Positions 9,635 through 18,894 of a stretch of 64,000 bases of DNA are shown here, piece after piece. The stretch is from Tritrichomonas musculus (lineage: Eukaryota; Parabasalia; Tritrichomonadida; Tritrichomonadidae): positions 1,210,501 through 1,274,500 of the forward strand of contig JAPFFF010000019.1 in assembly GCA_039105265.1 (NCBI GenBank), given 5' to 3'. Below the pieces are notes generated by a model. It had not been told where the DNA came from. It did not search any database and saw only the letters and a list, made by a program, of their open reading frames with translations. The position numbers and the translations under genes are program-made. Each line of letters begins with the position of its first letter. Position 1 is the stretch's first letter.

Positions 9635-10180
9635 TCATTGGAGATGTGGGACATTTATAGTATATACTAATGATTTTGTAGGGCGAATTTGATTTATAAA
9701 AATGGCTGGTATAGTTGATGGAGGCAAGTATTGCCTAACTGACCACGTTTTGAGTATTTCTCTATGATCTTTGAGGAAGGGAATTGCTCCAGTGATAATA
9801 TCAAATGTTTCCTTTCTATTTGGTAAAACTATTAATGAAAGTCTCTGTAAAGATCCATTAATTGAACTTTTACATTTTTCGATTAAATATGACATTTGCT
9901 TAATACTAATACAAATATAATTTTGGTACCAACAAACACCACATACAAGAGATCTTTTCCAAGAATCTTCATTTCGACGTTCTATAAAACCACGTATTGC
10001 TAAAAGAATTTCATTAAATGACTGAATCCTTTTATATCTGCGATTACGGCAAACTTGTGAAGATAATGTTTTTTTCAATTTTTGAAAATTTATAAAGTCA
10101 TCTTTACTTAAAAAATCTTCGATTGGAAAATTTAATGGCGAAGATTCAGGTATTAGGGACTTTTCCGTTTTTTGATTCAT
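9635..10180 (-). CDS. Putative winged-helix DNA-binding protein, IBP39-like
   Basis: 181 residues when started at the ATG at 10178-10180. The frame extends five codons further only by using a TTG, which I reject. The body (FNEILLAIRGFIERRNEDSW, VCGVCWYQNYICISIKQMSY, then LIEKCKSSINGSLQRL) resembles what I recall of the initiator-binding domain of the trichomonad IBP39 family: a helical start, a Trp-containing core, and a KCKSSINGSL recognition-helix-like motif. IBP39 binds the Inr at trichomonad core promoters. The C-terminal 50 residues are compact rather than the long tail of IBP39. The assignment is from memory of the family pattern and is tentative. A strong hairpin lies just upstream of the start. 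Confidence 0.45.
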   Translation of the reverse strand: MNQKTEKSLIPESSPLNFPIEDFLSKDDFINFQKLKKTLSSQVCRNRRYKRIQSFNEILLAIRGFIERRNEDSWKRSLVCGVCWYQNYICISIKQMSYLIEKCKSSINGSLQRLSLIVLPNRKETFDIITGAIPFLKDHREILKTWSVRQYLPPSTIPAIFINQIRPTKSLVYTINVPHLQ

Positions 10181-10714
10181 TACTTGGTTTAACAATTTTA
10201 TGTAACTCTAGAATTTACAAATCTCTTGAATGGTTCTCTTTTTGAGTTTTTCTCCCTCAAAAAGTGAACCATTCAAGAGATTTAAATAATTTTTTGAAAA
10301 TTTCAACGGATTTGAAATGGCTGTCCCAAAAAAAATGTAAATATAATAATAATTTACCAATAATTTAATTTAATTATTAGCTTTTATATTTTAATTATTT
10401 AAATATATTCGAAGCATATTAATTTAAAAATATTTTTATTTTTTAAAATAAAGATCTTGAACAAATAAAATTTAACAATTAAAAAAAAATTGATGTTATA
10501 AAAATAAAAAATATACAATTACAAAGATTTCTGAAAAAAAAACTGATATACCGAACACATAACATAATCATCAGAAATTAGGTGATTAGTATTATGATGA
10601 TTTAAAACTCTAAAATTGTTTTTTGAGTTTTTTATTTTTAATTGAATTTCACTTTTTCATAAAGTTGAATATTTGAATACATTTTCTTGAACAACATTTG
10701 ATAATATTTCTTGT
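10181..10714. other. Divergent intergenic spacer with a strong hairpin
   Basis: Spacer between the minus-strand putative DNA-binding gene and the plus-strand ankyrin pseudogene. It contains the hairpin at 10219-10283. The rest is AT-rich with no supported feature. Confidence 0.5.
10219..10283. repeat. 28-bp near-perfect inverted repeat, 9-nt loop
   Basis: Arms 10219-10246 and 10256-10283 pair at 27 of 28 positions. The arms begin AAATCTCTTGAATGGTTC. The hairpin sits 39 bp upstream of the ATG of the minus-strand gene at 9635-10180, that is, inside its promoter or 5' leader region. It could be a cruciform, a MITE remnant or a regulatory hairpin. No duplication of flanking bases is obvious. Confidence 0.8.
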
Positions 10715-12887
10715 ATGACATTTCCAGAGAATTTCACGAGTTTATCTCAAATATATGATTTAGATTTTATTTCTCAGCTCAATTCAGTGGTATTTAACCT
10801 GTCAGAAGAAAATTACCAATATTCAAAAAATCACATTTTCAATTCTAATATAATTAAATCCAAAGAAGCCTTATATAAATTACTTCAAACATTAAATACA
10901 GCTGCATTTTATCGTGCAAAACAAATTCAGTTATATCAAAATTTACTAATTGATTTATCATCATCTGCAAAACAATTATTTGGAGAGAATTTCACATTAA
11001 AATGTATAATAACAAACAATTATTTACGTCTTTCTTTAATTAATGATTGTGGATTTTCAATATCCAATCTCATCAAAGAAAATTTTGAAGATCATAAGAA
11101 AAGCATTCATTTTTATACTTTTTTTGCTCCTGAAATTAAAAAAAATGGAATGGAAAAAGTGATTCAATTCTACAAGCTCGAACAATACTGCACTGAGTTA
11201 TTTATCAAAGAACGAAATGACAGTTTAAATCCTGAGTCTTTAGCACATTCAATAATTTTTGATGATGTTGACAAATTTCAAGATATTTGTTCGCAAAACA
11301 ACGTAGATTTAAACTCAATCATCCATCATTCGTTTCTAGATATCAACACCTTTATCGAACAAAAAGACCTTTCATTAATTGAGTATTCAGCGTATTACGG
11401 ATCATTGCAAATATTCAAATTTTTACTCTTGAACTCAGCCAAATTTACGAAATTATTCATTTAATTGAGAAAAACCGCCATATTGAATTCAATCAAATTT
11501 CAATTGAAACAGCTGTTTTATTTCATCGAAATGAGCTTGCTGAATATTTAATAAACAACTATGAATTAAAAATAAATTTGAATTGTTTATTCAATTCAAT
11601 AGTCAGTCAAAATGTCGACTTTTTCAAAACCTATTTTATTGAAAATAATTCAATTGATATAAATAGAAATAATTCAATAAGCTTATTGAATATAATCATG
11701 GAAAATAAGGGCATTGAATTTTTGAATGCTTATGCGGTTAAGTATCGGAACGATAGAGAATCCATCAAATCAATTTCATTTCTGTCAAACAAAGCTATTG
11801 AAAATGGCGACTTTTTCACTCTCAAATATTTAATTCATGGCAAATTTTTCCAACCGTCAGTTGAATTGAATCACATTGAAAAAGCATTCAAAAAGGGATA
11901 CATTGAAATAATAGATTTAATTTTGAAAGAAACAAATTGTTCAATCAACCACTTTTTCTTTGATAATTGGACATCACTTCACTTTGCTGCCAGATATAAC
12001 AATACAGATCTGATTCATTATATTTTAACTAAAAAGGATGTAAATGTAAATGCAAGAAACAAAATTATTATTATTTTTTTTAAATCAAGTTTTTTTTATT
12101 AATGTTTTGAATAACGTTTTTTTTAAAAAAAGTGAATAAAACACCACTTCATATTGCCACTTTTGACGATAACTTTGATGCTGTTAAAGCTTTATGTGAA
12201 TGCAAAGAAATTGATTTGAATGCCCAAGACAATGAAGGCGTTTTCATTTTTGATTTAATTTTTCTCCAATTCATTATGCTGCAGAGAAAGGCTTCTTTGA
12301 CATTGTCCAATTTCTTGCGTCTAAAGAGAATTGCAATACGAATCAAGTATCAAAGTATGGAATTCCATTTCAATATGTTTTCTCATTTTACACCAATATT
12401 CAATGCAGCCATTTACAATCATTTTGACATTGTCAGATACTTGAGCAAATCTTCCGGCTTTGATCCAAACTACAAAAGAGAATCCGTTTTTTATTATTAT
12501 TTGAATTCATACAGGTATTCATAATTGTTATTTTTTTTTAAATGATTATCTCATTAAAATTGTCATGAAAAATAAAAAGATCGAACAAATTGAATTTGTT
12601 TGCTCATTGCAGGGCGTTGATATAAATATCGCTGACAATTCATTGAAGACACCTTTGTTCTACGCAATTGCAACTGGATCTTTGGAAATTGTTAGATATA
12701 TTTGCAATATTCAAAATGTTAATTATAATGTTATAAATTTAGCAATTTTTGCATTTCTTTATTTTTTTGGCGTTTTTTTTTTACCATTTTGTTTGCTCAT
12801 GAGACTCCACTCAGCTTTGCACAGAAAAGAGAAAAAAGTTCTCCTGAAATGGCAGAAATCATTCAACTATTAAGAGAAAGAATGTAA
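10715..12887 (+). pseudogene. Decayed DUF3447/ankyrin-repeat gene
   Basis: The N-terminal 249 codons are intact and show the trichomonad DUF3447 pattern (SLAHSIIFDDVDKFQDIC, then SLIEYSAYYGSLQIFKFLLLN). The frame is then lost at about 11440, where a segment of about 15-20 residues normally present before EIIHLIEKN appears deleted. Coding resumes in another frame (from about 11430) through ankyrin units such as TSLHFAARYNNTDLIHYILTKKDVNVNARN. It is then broken by AT-rich insertions at about 12060-12130, 12240-12260, 12360-12385, 12490-12560 and 12735-12812. Between them clear ankyrin pieces survive: NKTPLHIATFDDNFDAVKAL, SPIHYAAEKGFFDIVQFL, TPIFNAAIYNHFDIVRYL and KTPLFYAIATGSLEIVRYI. The family C-terminus, HETPLSFAQKREKSSPEMAE and on to RERM with stop, is preserved. 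I see no trichomonad splice motif at the insertions, so this is a pseudogene rather than an intron-rich gene. Confidence 0.85.
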
Positions 12888-13281
12888 TCATCATCGATAG
12901 ATTCATACTGATTTGTATGTTTATGATTAATTAATTAATCAACCTCTCTAAAAAAATTAACTTCCATTTTGACTATTTTTGCACAAAAAATTTGCTTTTT
13001 TTTTTTTTTTAGCAGAGTAAAATTCTATCCAAACACAAAAAGTATAATTGTATTATTATGAACTTTCTCATACATACATATATATATATATATATTGTAT
13101 TCAACAGTTTGAAAGCTTCAATTTTTTTTTTTATTTCATTTGTGAATTTTGATTGAATAACAGTTTAAGTAAAAATATGGGTGAAGATGAAAATGAAATA
13201 AAATTTATCTTTTAAATAATAATAAAAAAGTTAAAATAATTTAAGAACAAGCAACAAAAACATAACAAGAGTAAAATTGTA
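12888..13281. other. Convergent 3' spacer with short TA microsatellite
   Basis: Spacer between the 3' ends of the ankyrin pseudogene and the second VPS9 gene. It contains a (TA)n run at about 13078-13096. No gene is seen. Confidence 0.5.
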
Positions 13282-14931
13282 TTAAATCGGATTATCTAAT
13301 GGTAGCAAATTTTCTCTCTTTTTGGTTTCTTCGTCTATATCTTTCAAAACTATAGAGAAAGTTGTTAAGCCATAGCTTAATGTATCAAACAATTGAAATA
13401 GTTCGCAGAATAATTCAATATATCTGCATACTCCACTTGGACATACGTAAGGGTTCATAGCGTAGAGAGGTTTGAGCATATTAATAAAATCATCTGATGT
13501 CATTTGACTCGAAATTTGGCTGTTTTGTTGGTTTCCGTTGTAATTTTTCATATTGATTGATTCTTGGATTATTTTAAATGCACGATTGACTTGTATTGCC
13601 ATGTCGAGTGGATTGACCATGAATTGAATTATGTAGAGGGCTGCTGATCCTGCTTGGAGAATTGGATCATTTGTAATAATTTCTCGCATTGGATGATTTA
13701 CTTCGCCCATGCTAAAGAATTTGCTGCTAATGTTCATTTGTAATGGACTTTCACATAAAATTTCTTCGCAAATTTGGATATAAAGCTCTTTTAATTGCCT
13801 ACCATATAATATGGCACTGTTTTCAACATAATAAAAGTCAAAAAGGATTCGAATAACAGCGCAATGGAAAAGTTGAAGCATTGCTTGCGTACAGTTGTTA
13901 TTTTGTTTGATTAAGCGGAAAAGTGCTAGAACAAAATTACGAAAATTACTTGTATCCATCTCTTGGTCCATCATTGCTTGAAGCTGAGTTTCTTCCATGA
14001 ACGACAGTTTTTGGCCTTTTCTCTCTTTTTCATCTTCATCTTCATCTTCATTTTGATTTTCTTCTTCTTTTTTGTCTAAATCTGCTAAACTAACCTTATT
14101 TGGGCTCATTTGAGCATCACCATTTTCTTTATCTATGTTTTCAAATAATTCATCACTTTCAAGTGATAAATTAAGGCTTATCTTTTTTTTGAATTCTTCG
14201 TATGTTCCATATTTTGGCATTTTTTCAATGCACAGTCGGAAACTATCTGAAATTTTGTTTATTAGAATAAACCTCATGAACATATCTTCAAATTCATTTG
14301 GCGGATAAAATCTTTCTTTTTCTGATACTGATTGATTATCATATTGAGCAACAACCTCTTTCAATTTAGGCCACAACTCATTTAATGCTACATAACCATA
14401 TCGACATGTCTTTTTCTGACCATGCTTCTCAAAAGAACTTATATAATTAGTCATGATAGTATACTTTTTTAAAGCGGAACTTAATTTTGGATCATTTTTA
14501 CTATCAATATCATTCATAAATTTATCTTTAAGCAAAATTATAGGGATTGAAAATTTGCCGCACTCCTTAATAAAACTATGTAATAAATTAGAAACATGAA
14601 TTTTATCTTCAAAAAAATCTGCGACGCACTTATAGTACTTTAAAAATAAGCGACGGTGCTTTTGTTTCGCCCAAACGTATTTTGGTGATGGATAAAGAGG
14701 TAATTTCATGTTGTCATAAGCTGAGAGAAGATAATTTTTTTTGGCATTTAAACTATCACTCTCAGCCATAAAGTCTGCGATTTTTTTTTCAATGACCTGC
14801 AAAAAATTATTCATTTCAGCCAATAATTGTTTTTTTTTCTTGTCATGAATTGAAGCTAGAATAACATATTGGACAATTAGCGGATCGACGGGTGGAATGT
14901 TAATTTTTTCAAATTTTTTTGATCCTTTCAT
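13282..14931 (-). CDS. VPS9-domain protein (candidate Rab5-type GEF), paralogue B
   Basis: A 549-residue paralogue of the protein at 7138-8925, in the same orientation about 4.4 kb further on. Shared blocks include SPKYVWAKQKHRRLFLKYYK (versus SPKYVWSKKKCHKLYIKYYN), RFYPPNEFEDMFMRFI, TSNFRNFVLALFRLIKQNN, AMLQLFHCAVIRILFDFYY and the C-terminal VPS9-like segment MTSDDFINMLKPLYAMNP...SYGLTTFSIVLKDID. The main difference is the middle acidic insert, here Glu/Asp-rich and shorter (about residues 275-315). The pair therefore arose by gene duplication, and both copies look intact. The function (GEF for an endosomal Rab) follows from the VPS9 call and carries the same uncertainty. Confidence 0.68.
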   Translation of the reverse strand: MKGSKKFEKINIPPVDPLIVQYVILASIHDKKKKQLLAEMNNFLQVIEKKIADFMAESDSLNAKKNYLLSAYDNMKLPLYPSPKYVWAKQKHRRLFLKYYKCVADFFEDKIHVSNLLHSFIKECGKFSIPIILLKDKFMNDIDSKNDPKLSSALKKYTIMTNYISSFEKHGQKKTCRYGYVALNELWPKLKEVVAQYDNQSVSEKERFYPPNEFEDMFMRFILINKISDSFRLCIEKMPKYGTYEEFKKKISLNLSLESDELFENIDKENGDAQMSPNKVSLADLDKKEEENQNEDEDEDEKERKGQKLSFMEETQLQAMMDQEMDTSNFRNFVLALFRLIKQNNNCTQAMLQLFHCAVIRILFDFYYVENSAILYGRQLKELYIQICEEILCESPLQMNISSKFFSMGEVNHPMREIITNDPILQAGSAALYIIQFMVNPLDMAIQVNRAFKIIQESINMKNYNGNQQNSQISSQMTSDDFINMLKPLYAMNPYVCPSGVCRYIELFCELFQLFDTLSYGLTTFSIVLKDIDEETKKRENLLPLDNPI

Positions 14932-15169
14932 TCACGCAAATTTTGAAAATAAAGCTATTATAGATTTTTGAATTTAAAGTTGGTCTTAGTAACAGAATTA
15001 ATACAAACTGATTGGATGATGCTCTGAAAAATAGTTAATTTTCAAAATCTTTGAACGTTTAAAACCTATTGAAAAAAAAAAAATAAAAATTTTTAATAAA
15101 AAGTTAGAAATAACATACAAATAACATTTAAAAACAAGCCATAAAAATAAATATCTTCCTCATATCTTA

Positions 15170-15943
15170 TTAAAAAAAGGAAAATGAAAAGCCATAACTA
15201 CTCATTTGATTGGAGATAAAGTTTAAAATGAAATTACAGCAAAATGCAACCATGACATAGAAATTATCTTCTGTTCCATGATGATGGATAAGAAAGTCAA
15301 AAACGACAAAGCCTAAATTCTTTACAAGAATTGAATGATAATTACTAGTACCCTTTATATTAATAACTCTAAATTGTGTAAGAATTGTAATGAATGTAAA
15401 AATCATTGTCAATAAATAAATAGATTCATTAAAATCATATTTCCAAACTCGGTCTGGCTGCTCTAATTTATAATTTACGTGAGATATTGGCAATTTTTCA
15501 ACATAAGATGGACCTATAATCTCCCTTAAAAAGAGAAATGAATATCCAAATAAAATACTAAATAAAATCATAGCTAACGAATTCACGTTATCAAGAAAAT
15601 AAATTAGACAAATAAATACAAGAAAACAAATTGAAAGCTTTGGTGCCATGGGAAATAAAGAAATTTGAATGATTGATAAAATACTAATCATCATATTGGG
15701 CGCTTTTCCTCCTGGCCAAATCCCCTCAAAAAGTGGAACCAGAGGAGCACCTATTGTGATTGGACCGAGAAATATAGTATGCCATTTTATGAAAAAATTG
15801 TTTAATTCATCAAAAATCTCGTGATCAGCTTGACTAATTGAAATTGAAAATATTCCTAGCTCCATCGCCAAAACAAACATTTGTGGTTGATAAGTTCCAT
15901 CAAAGTATTCTCTTAAAACATTAATAAATGAAACAGTTCCCAT
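15170..15943 (-). CDS. Multi-pass membrane protein, unrecognised
   Basis: 257 residues from the only plausible ATG. Hydrophobic stretches suggest about five to seven membrane segments, for example MMISILSIIQISLFPMA, LSICFLVFICLIYFL, LAMILFSILFGYSFLFL, IYLLTMIFTFITILTQF and MVAFCCNFILNFI. A conserved-looking loop, PLFEGIWPGGKAPN, precedes the first of these. I do not recognise the family. It has no signal peptide and no transporter motif that I can name. It could be an ER or vacuolar protein of trichomonads. Confidence 0.6.
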   Translation of the reverse strand: MGTVSFINVLREYFDGTYQPQMFVLAMELGIFSISISQADHEIFDELNNFFIKWHTIFLGPITIGAPLVPLFEGIWPGGKAPNMMISILSIIQISLFPMAPKLSICFLVFICLIYFLDNVNSLAMILFSILFGYSFLFLREIIGPSYVEKLPISHVNYKLEQPDRVWKYDFNESIYLLTMIFTFITILTQFRVINIKGTSNYHSILVKNLGFVVFDFLIHHHGTEDNFYVMVAFCCNFILNFISNQMSSYGFSFSFF

Positions 15944-16249
15944 ATAATTAATTTATTATGAATGACCATTTCAAAATTTTCTGAATAAAATTTTTTTCAA
16001 AGCAACTTTTTGAAGCCTACCAAAAAAGTTACATCGAATTTTTGAATTACCGTTTTTAATTTTGAATTAACGTTTTCAATTATAAAAATAAAGGTTGATT
16101 TCATGTTAAAGTAAGAGAGGCATTTTTTTTTCAATCAAATAAAAATGTACCGAAACATTTAAATCATCAACACAATCAAAGTATTTATATATCAAACACT
16201 TTATAAAAGAAATTGAAATCATCTATAATCTATCTTTTATGCAAATAGA
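15944..16249. other. Intergenic spacer
   Basis: About 300 bp of AT-rich spacer between two minus-strand genes, made of the 3' end of the WD-like gene and the 5' region of the membrane-protein gene. I see nothing else in it. Confidence 0.5.
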
Positions 16250-17263
16250 TTATTTACGTGTAAATCTGATAACCAATGCCAAACAAAACTCATTTGAATT
16301 ATGTGAACCTATGTGCAATATTTTTTCGTCTTCATTCTCACAATATTGCCATGCAGCTGCTTTAATTGGATCTTTTGTATTTAAATCCATAGTTCTCTTA
16401 ATTTCTGATTTTGGACCTTTTGCCAATTTGAAAATTTGCTTGTTTGAATCTATAGCAAATGTGCATGTTGGATCAGCATAGAATGCAGATCCTTCTGAAA
16501 CTATTGAAAAAAGTGGAACAAGATCTCTTTTATCCCATATAACTGCACTCTTATCTGTAACTGTTATTAAATGGTTATTCAGAATTTGAATTTTAACGAT
16601 GTCATGTGGATGAGCGACGAATGAATTCAATTTTTTCATTTCACCTTCTGTACTGATATCGAAAATTAAAACATCTCTATGCTGCCCAACGTAGAGTTGG
16701 TCATTATCAATTGAAAAACAGAAAGATTTTCCACTTTCTAGAGAATTTAATTGGTGGTGATTGTTTAATTCATTATCGTAAAATGTCATTGCATTCTTTT
16801 GTGACAAAGATATGATGTTTCCGTTTTTTGTCCAATGAGCATCGATAAAGTATACTGTTGGATCTGTTGCAGCAGCTTGATGTATTATTTTGTCTTCCTT
16901 TGTATCAATAATAACGAGATTCTTTTCAAAAGTTGCAAGTATATGATATGGCTCAACAGGTAGCCATTCAATTCCTAATAATTTATCTTCTGTTTCTACT
17001 TTAACAATATGTGAATTTGGGTCTGAAATCTCTGAAAAATAAATTGATGATAGATTGTCTGATCCATATGCTATTCGATTGGGGGCGCAGTTGACACATG
17101 ATATATGACAAACACAATCACTTGGCAAGTATCCAATATCTTTTGCCTTTAAAATTTCATACTTCCAATCAGGAAAAAAATTTTTTATTACTTCAGCTTT
17201 GCTCATTGGATAAATTATAATCTCAAGGCCAAAAAATTGGCCAAATATTTCAGCATTAATCAT
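16250..17263 (-). CDS. WD40-like beta-propeller protein
   Basis: 337 residues. Regular blade-like units are visible, each with a hydrophobic strand, a turn and a W-D/x-D ending: LLGIEWLPVEPYHILATFEKNLVIIDTK, WTKNGNIISLSQKNAMTFYD, FSIDNDQLYVGQHRDVLIFDI, IQILNNHLITVTDKSAVIWDKRD. The unit containing SAVIWDKRD is the clearest WD repeat. The N-terminus, with a second Met at MSKAEVIKNFF, allows either of two starts; I kept the first ATG. Propellers are scaffolds, and the sequence gives no clue to the partner. A PEX7- or RBBP-like fold is possible but not shown. Confidence 0.65.
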   Translation of the reverse strand: MINAEIFGQFFGLEIIIYPMSKAEVIKNFFPDWKYEILKAKDIGYLPSDCVCHISCVNCAPNRIAYGSDNLSSIYFSEISDPNSHIVKVETEDKLLGIEWLPVEPYHILATFEKNLVIIDTKEDKIIHQAAATDPTVYFIDAHWTKNGNIISLSQKNAMTFYDNELNNHHQLNSLESGKSFCFSIDNDQLYVGQHRDVLIFDISTEGEMKKLNSFVAHPHDIVKIQILNNHLITVTDKSAVIWDKRDLVPLFSIVSEGSAFYADPTCTFAIDSNKQIFKLAKGPKSEIKRTMDLNTKDPIKAAAWQYCENEDEKILHIGSHNSNEFCLALVIRFTRK

Positions 17264-18027
17264 TCCATTAAAAGAATATTAAAATAAAATGTATAAAAAA
17301 TGCTTCTGATTTCAATGAAATTACTACATTAATCACAGCATTATTTTATGGAATGATTAACCTAGTAATAACAAGAAGTTGTGATTAATGTAGTAATATA
17401 TCAAAAAAGCTTCTGATTTCATTGATTTACAAAACAACCTGAGTTTTATTATGAAAAGATGATCTTGTTAATAATATAATATTATTAAATTATTTTTTGT
17501 ACAAATGATATTACATTAGTTGATGAAAAAACAAACTAATAAATGCTTCATCAATTTATAAACTGAAAAAAGATAAGATTATTAAGTGATTTTACAGAGT
17601 ATTTAACAAAAATCATTTTTACTGTCAAAATGGACAATGTTGAAATTAGATAACTGTTTTAATTAATTCGAATAAGCATTAAACGTTTCTGCTGTAACAC
17701 ATAAAGCATTTAACAACCAAAATTCATCATTAAATAGTTTTTTGATTCTTCTAATATATAACACAATATGATGATTAAAAAAGATATAGACGACCAAAAA
17801 ATTGCTTTACTCTTTATTAAATAGAACAAAAATATGTATTTAAATAACATAGTATTATATAAATCAAAAAGAATCAATCATTAGATTATGATGTGAGAAT
17901 ATAAAAATGCATAGATATATAGGATTTAGATTAAATCATTGCGCAATTACATTGTTCAATTATAAAATATAACACATTTGATTATAATTAGGAAACACTT
18001 ATTTATCGTTTTTGATATCAATATTCA
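17264..18027. other. Intergenic region with nested repeats
   Basis: About 0.76 kb between two minus-strand genes. It holds an 18-bp inverted repeat bracketed by a 17-bp direct repeat near 17302-17425. The remainder is AT-rich with no gene. Confidence 0.5.
17302..17425. repeat. 18-bp inverted repeat bracketed by 17-bp direct repeats
   Basis: Exact inverted arms lie at 17320-17337 (ATTACTACATTAATCACA) and 17380-17397. They are flanked by direct copies of GCTTCTGATTTCAATGA at 17302-17318 and, with one mismatch, at about 17409-17425. The arrangement recalls a small mobile insertion with a long target duplication, but it may be a local rearrangement. Confidence 0.6.
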
Positions 18028-18633
18028 TTACTCTTTACGGAATCTCCTCATTACTGAAAGAGCTAGACAAAATGCTTGAAACAATGACAATGGATGCCTA
18101 ATCAAAATGCAAAATTCTTCATCATGAACTTTTTCAAAAGATATACAATAATTGTCACCAAAATCCATCATAAAATTCTTCTCAGATGATATCCCATCAG
18201 TAGTCGGAAATTTTAAAAGCCATGATCCATTAATATATTGTGGTTCCCTCTGTAAAATTTTAGTATCTGGAGGTATCACAGCAGAAAACTGTCTAAAAGG
18301 TTCTTTACGCTCACTTTTTTTCTTGTATTTGATAGAAATAAGCTCTGTTCCATTAAAGTCAGTACCTTGATAGGTTTGATTTGAGTTGTTTCCATGAAGT
18401 GAGCCACAAAAATATGGATCAAATTTGTTTATATTTTTCGCATTTCTAGAGATATCATAATCATATGATCCTGTTTCACATGCACACAAAAGAAGAGTTT
18501 CTTCATCTCTAGTGTAAAGATAATAACAGGTTTTATTTTTATTGTTTTTACGTCTGACAAAGACACCTTCAAAATCAATTGGATGCTGGAATGGTTGAAA
18601 AACAATATCTCGGCCAGTGTTTGACATATCCAT
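18028..18633 (-). CDS. Tubby-domain protein
   Basis: 201 residues that cover a compact Tubby C-terminal domain, known to bind phosphoinositides at membranes and, in animals, to carry cargo to cilia. Recognisable parts are the N-terminal strand region with YYLYTRDEETLLLCA, the core DYDISRNAKNINKFDPYFCGSL, and the C-terminal signature FCILIRHPLSLFQAFCLALS, which parallels the animal signature ending YPLCALQAFAIALSSF. It is shorter than the usual domain of about 250 residues because several loops are short. There is no extra N-terminal region. The gene reads away from the adjacent TTLL gene. Confidence 0.85.
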   Translation of the reverse strand: MDMSNTGRDIVFQPFQHPIDFEGVFVRRKNNKNKTCYYLYTRDEETLLLCACETGSYDYDISRNAKNINKFDPYFCGSLHGNNSNQTYQGTDFNGTELISIKYKKKSERKEPFRQFSAVIPPDTKILQREPQYINGSWLLKFPTTDGISSEKNFMMDFGDNYCISFEKVHDEEFCILIRHPLSLFQAFCLALSVMRRFRKE

Positions 18634-18871
18634 ATTTGCAGTTTAAAATTAACAATTTGACCAAATAGAATCAGAAATAGACTTTAATATTTATTTATTT
18701 TATAATTTCCAAATTTTCTCATCTCCTTTTTATTAAAAATAATATAAAAGAAATAATAATAACTTTCATATTATACTATAAATAAAATATTTATATTTCT
18801 AATGAAATATCTGATATTTTAAAAGATATTACTCATTTTAGGAGATAATGAGAATTTTATGAAGCACGTTA

Positions 18872-18877
18872 TCATTT
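18872..18877 (+). promoter_or_regulatory. Inr-like element of the TTLL gene
   Basis: TCATTT lies 18 bp upstream of the ATG at 18895 and fits the trichomonad initiator consensus TCAYTW, at the short distance from the start codon typical of these organisms. It is a short motif in AT-rich DNA, so a chance match is possible. Confidence 0.4.
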
Positions 18878-18894
18878 AGTTATAAATTTTTGAA

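Noticed and set aside
12060-12130. Conventional intron in the ankyrin gene
   Set aside because: No GTAYGT-like donor and no ACTAAC...AG acceptor. The other breaks in the gene also lack them, and the first break looks like a deletion.
13078-13097. TA-rich stretch as an element end
   Set aside because: A plain dinucleotide microsatellite with no inverted ends.
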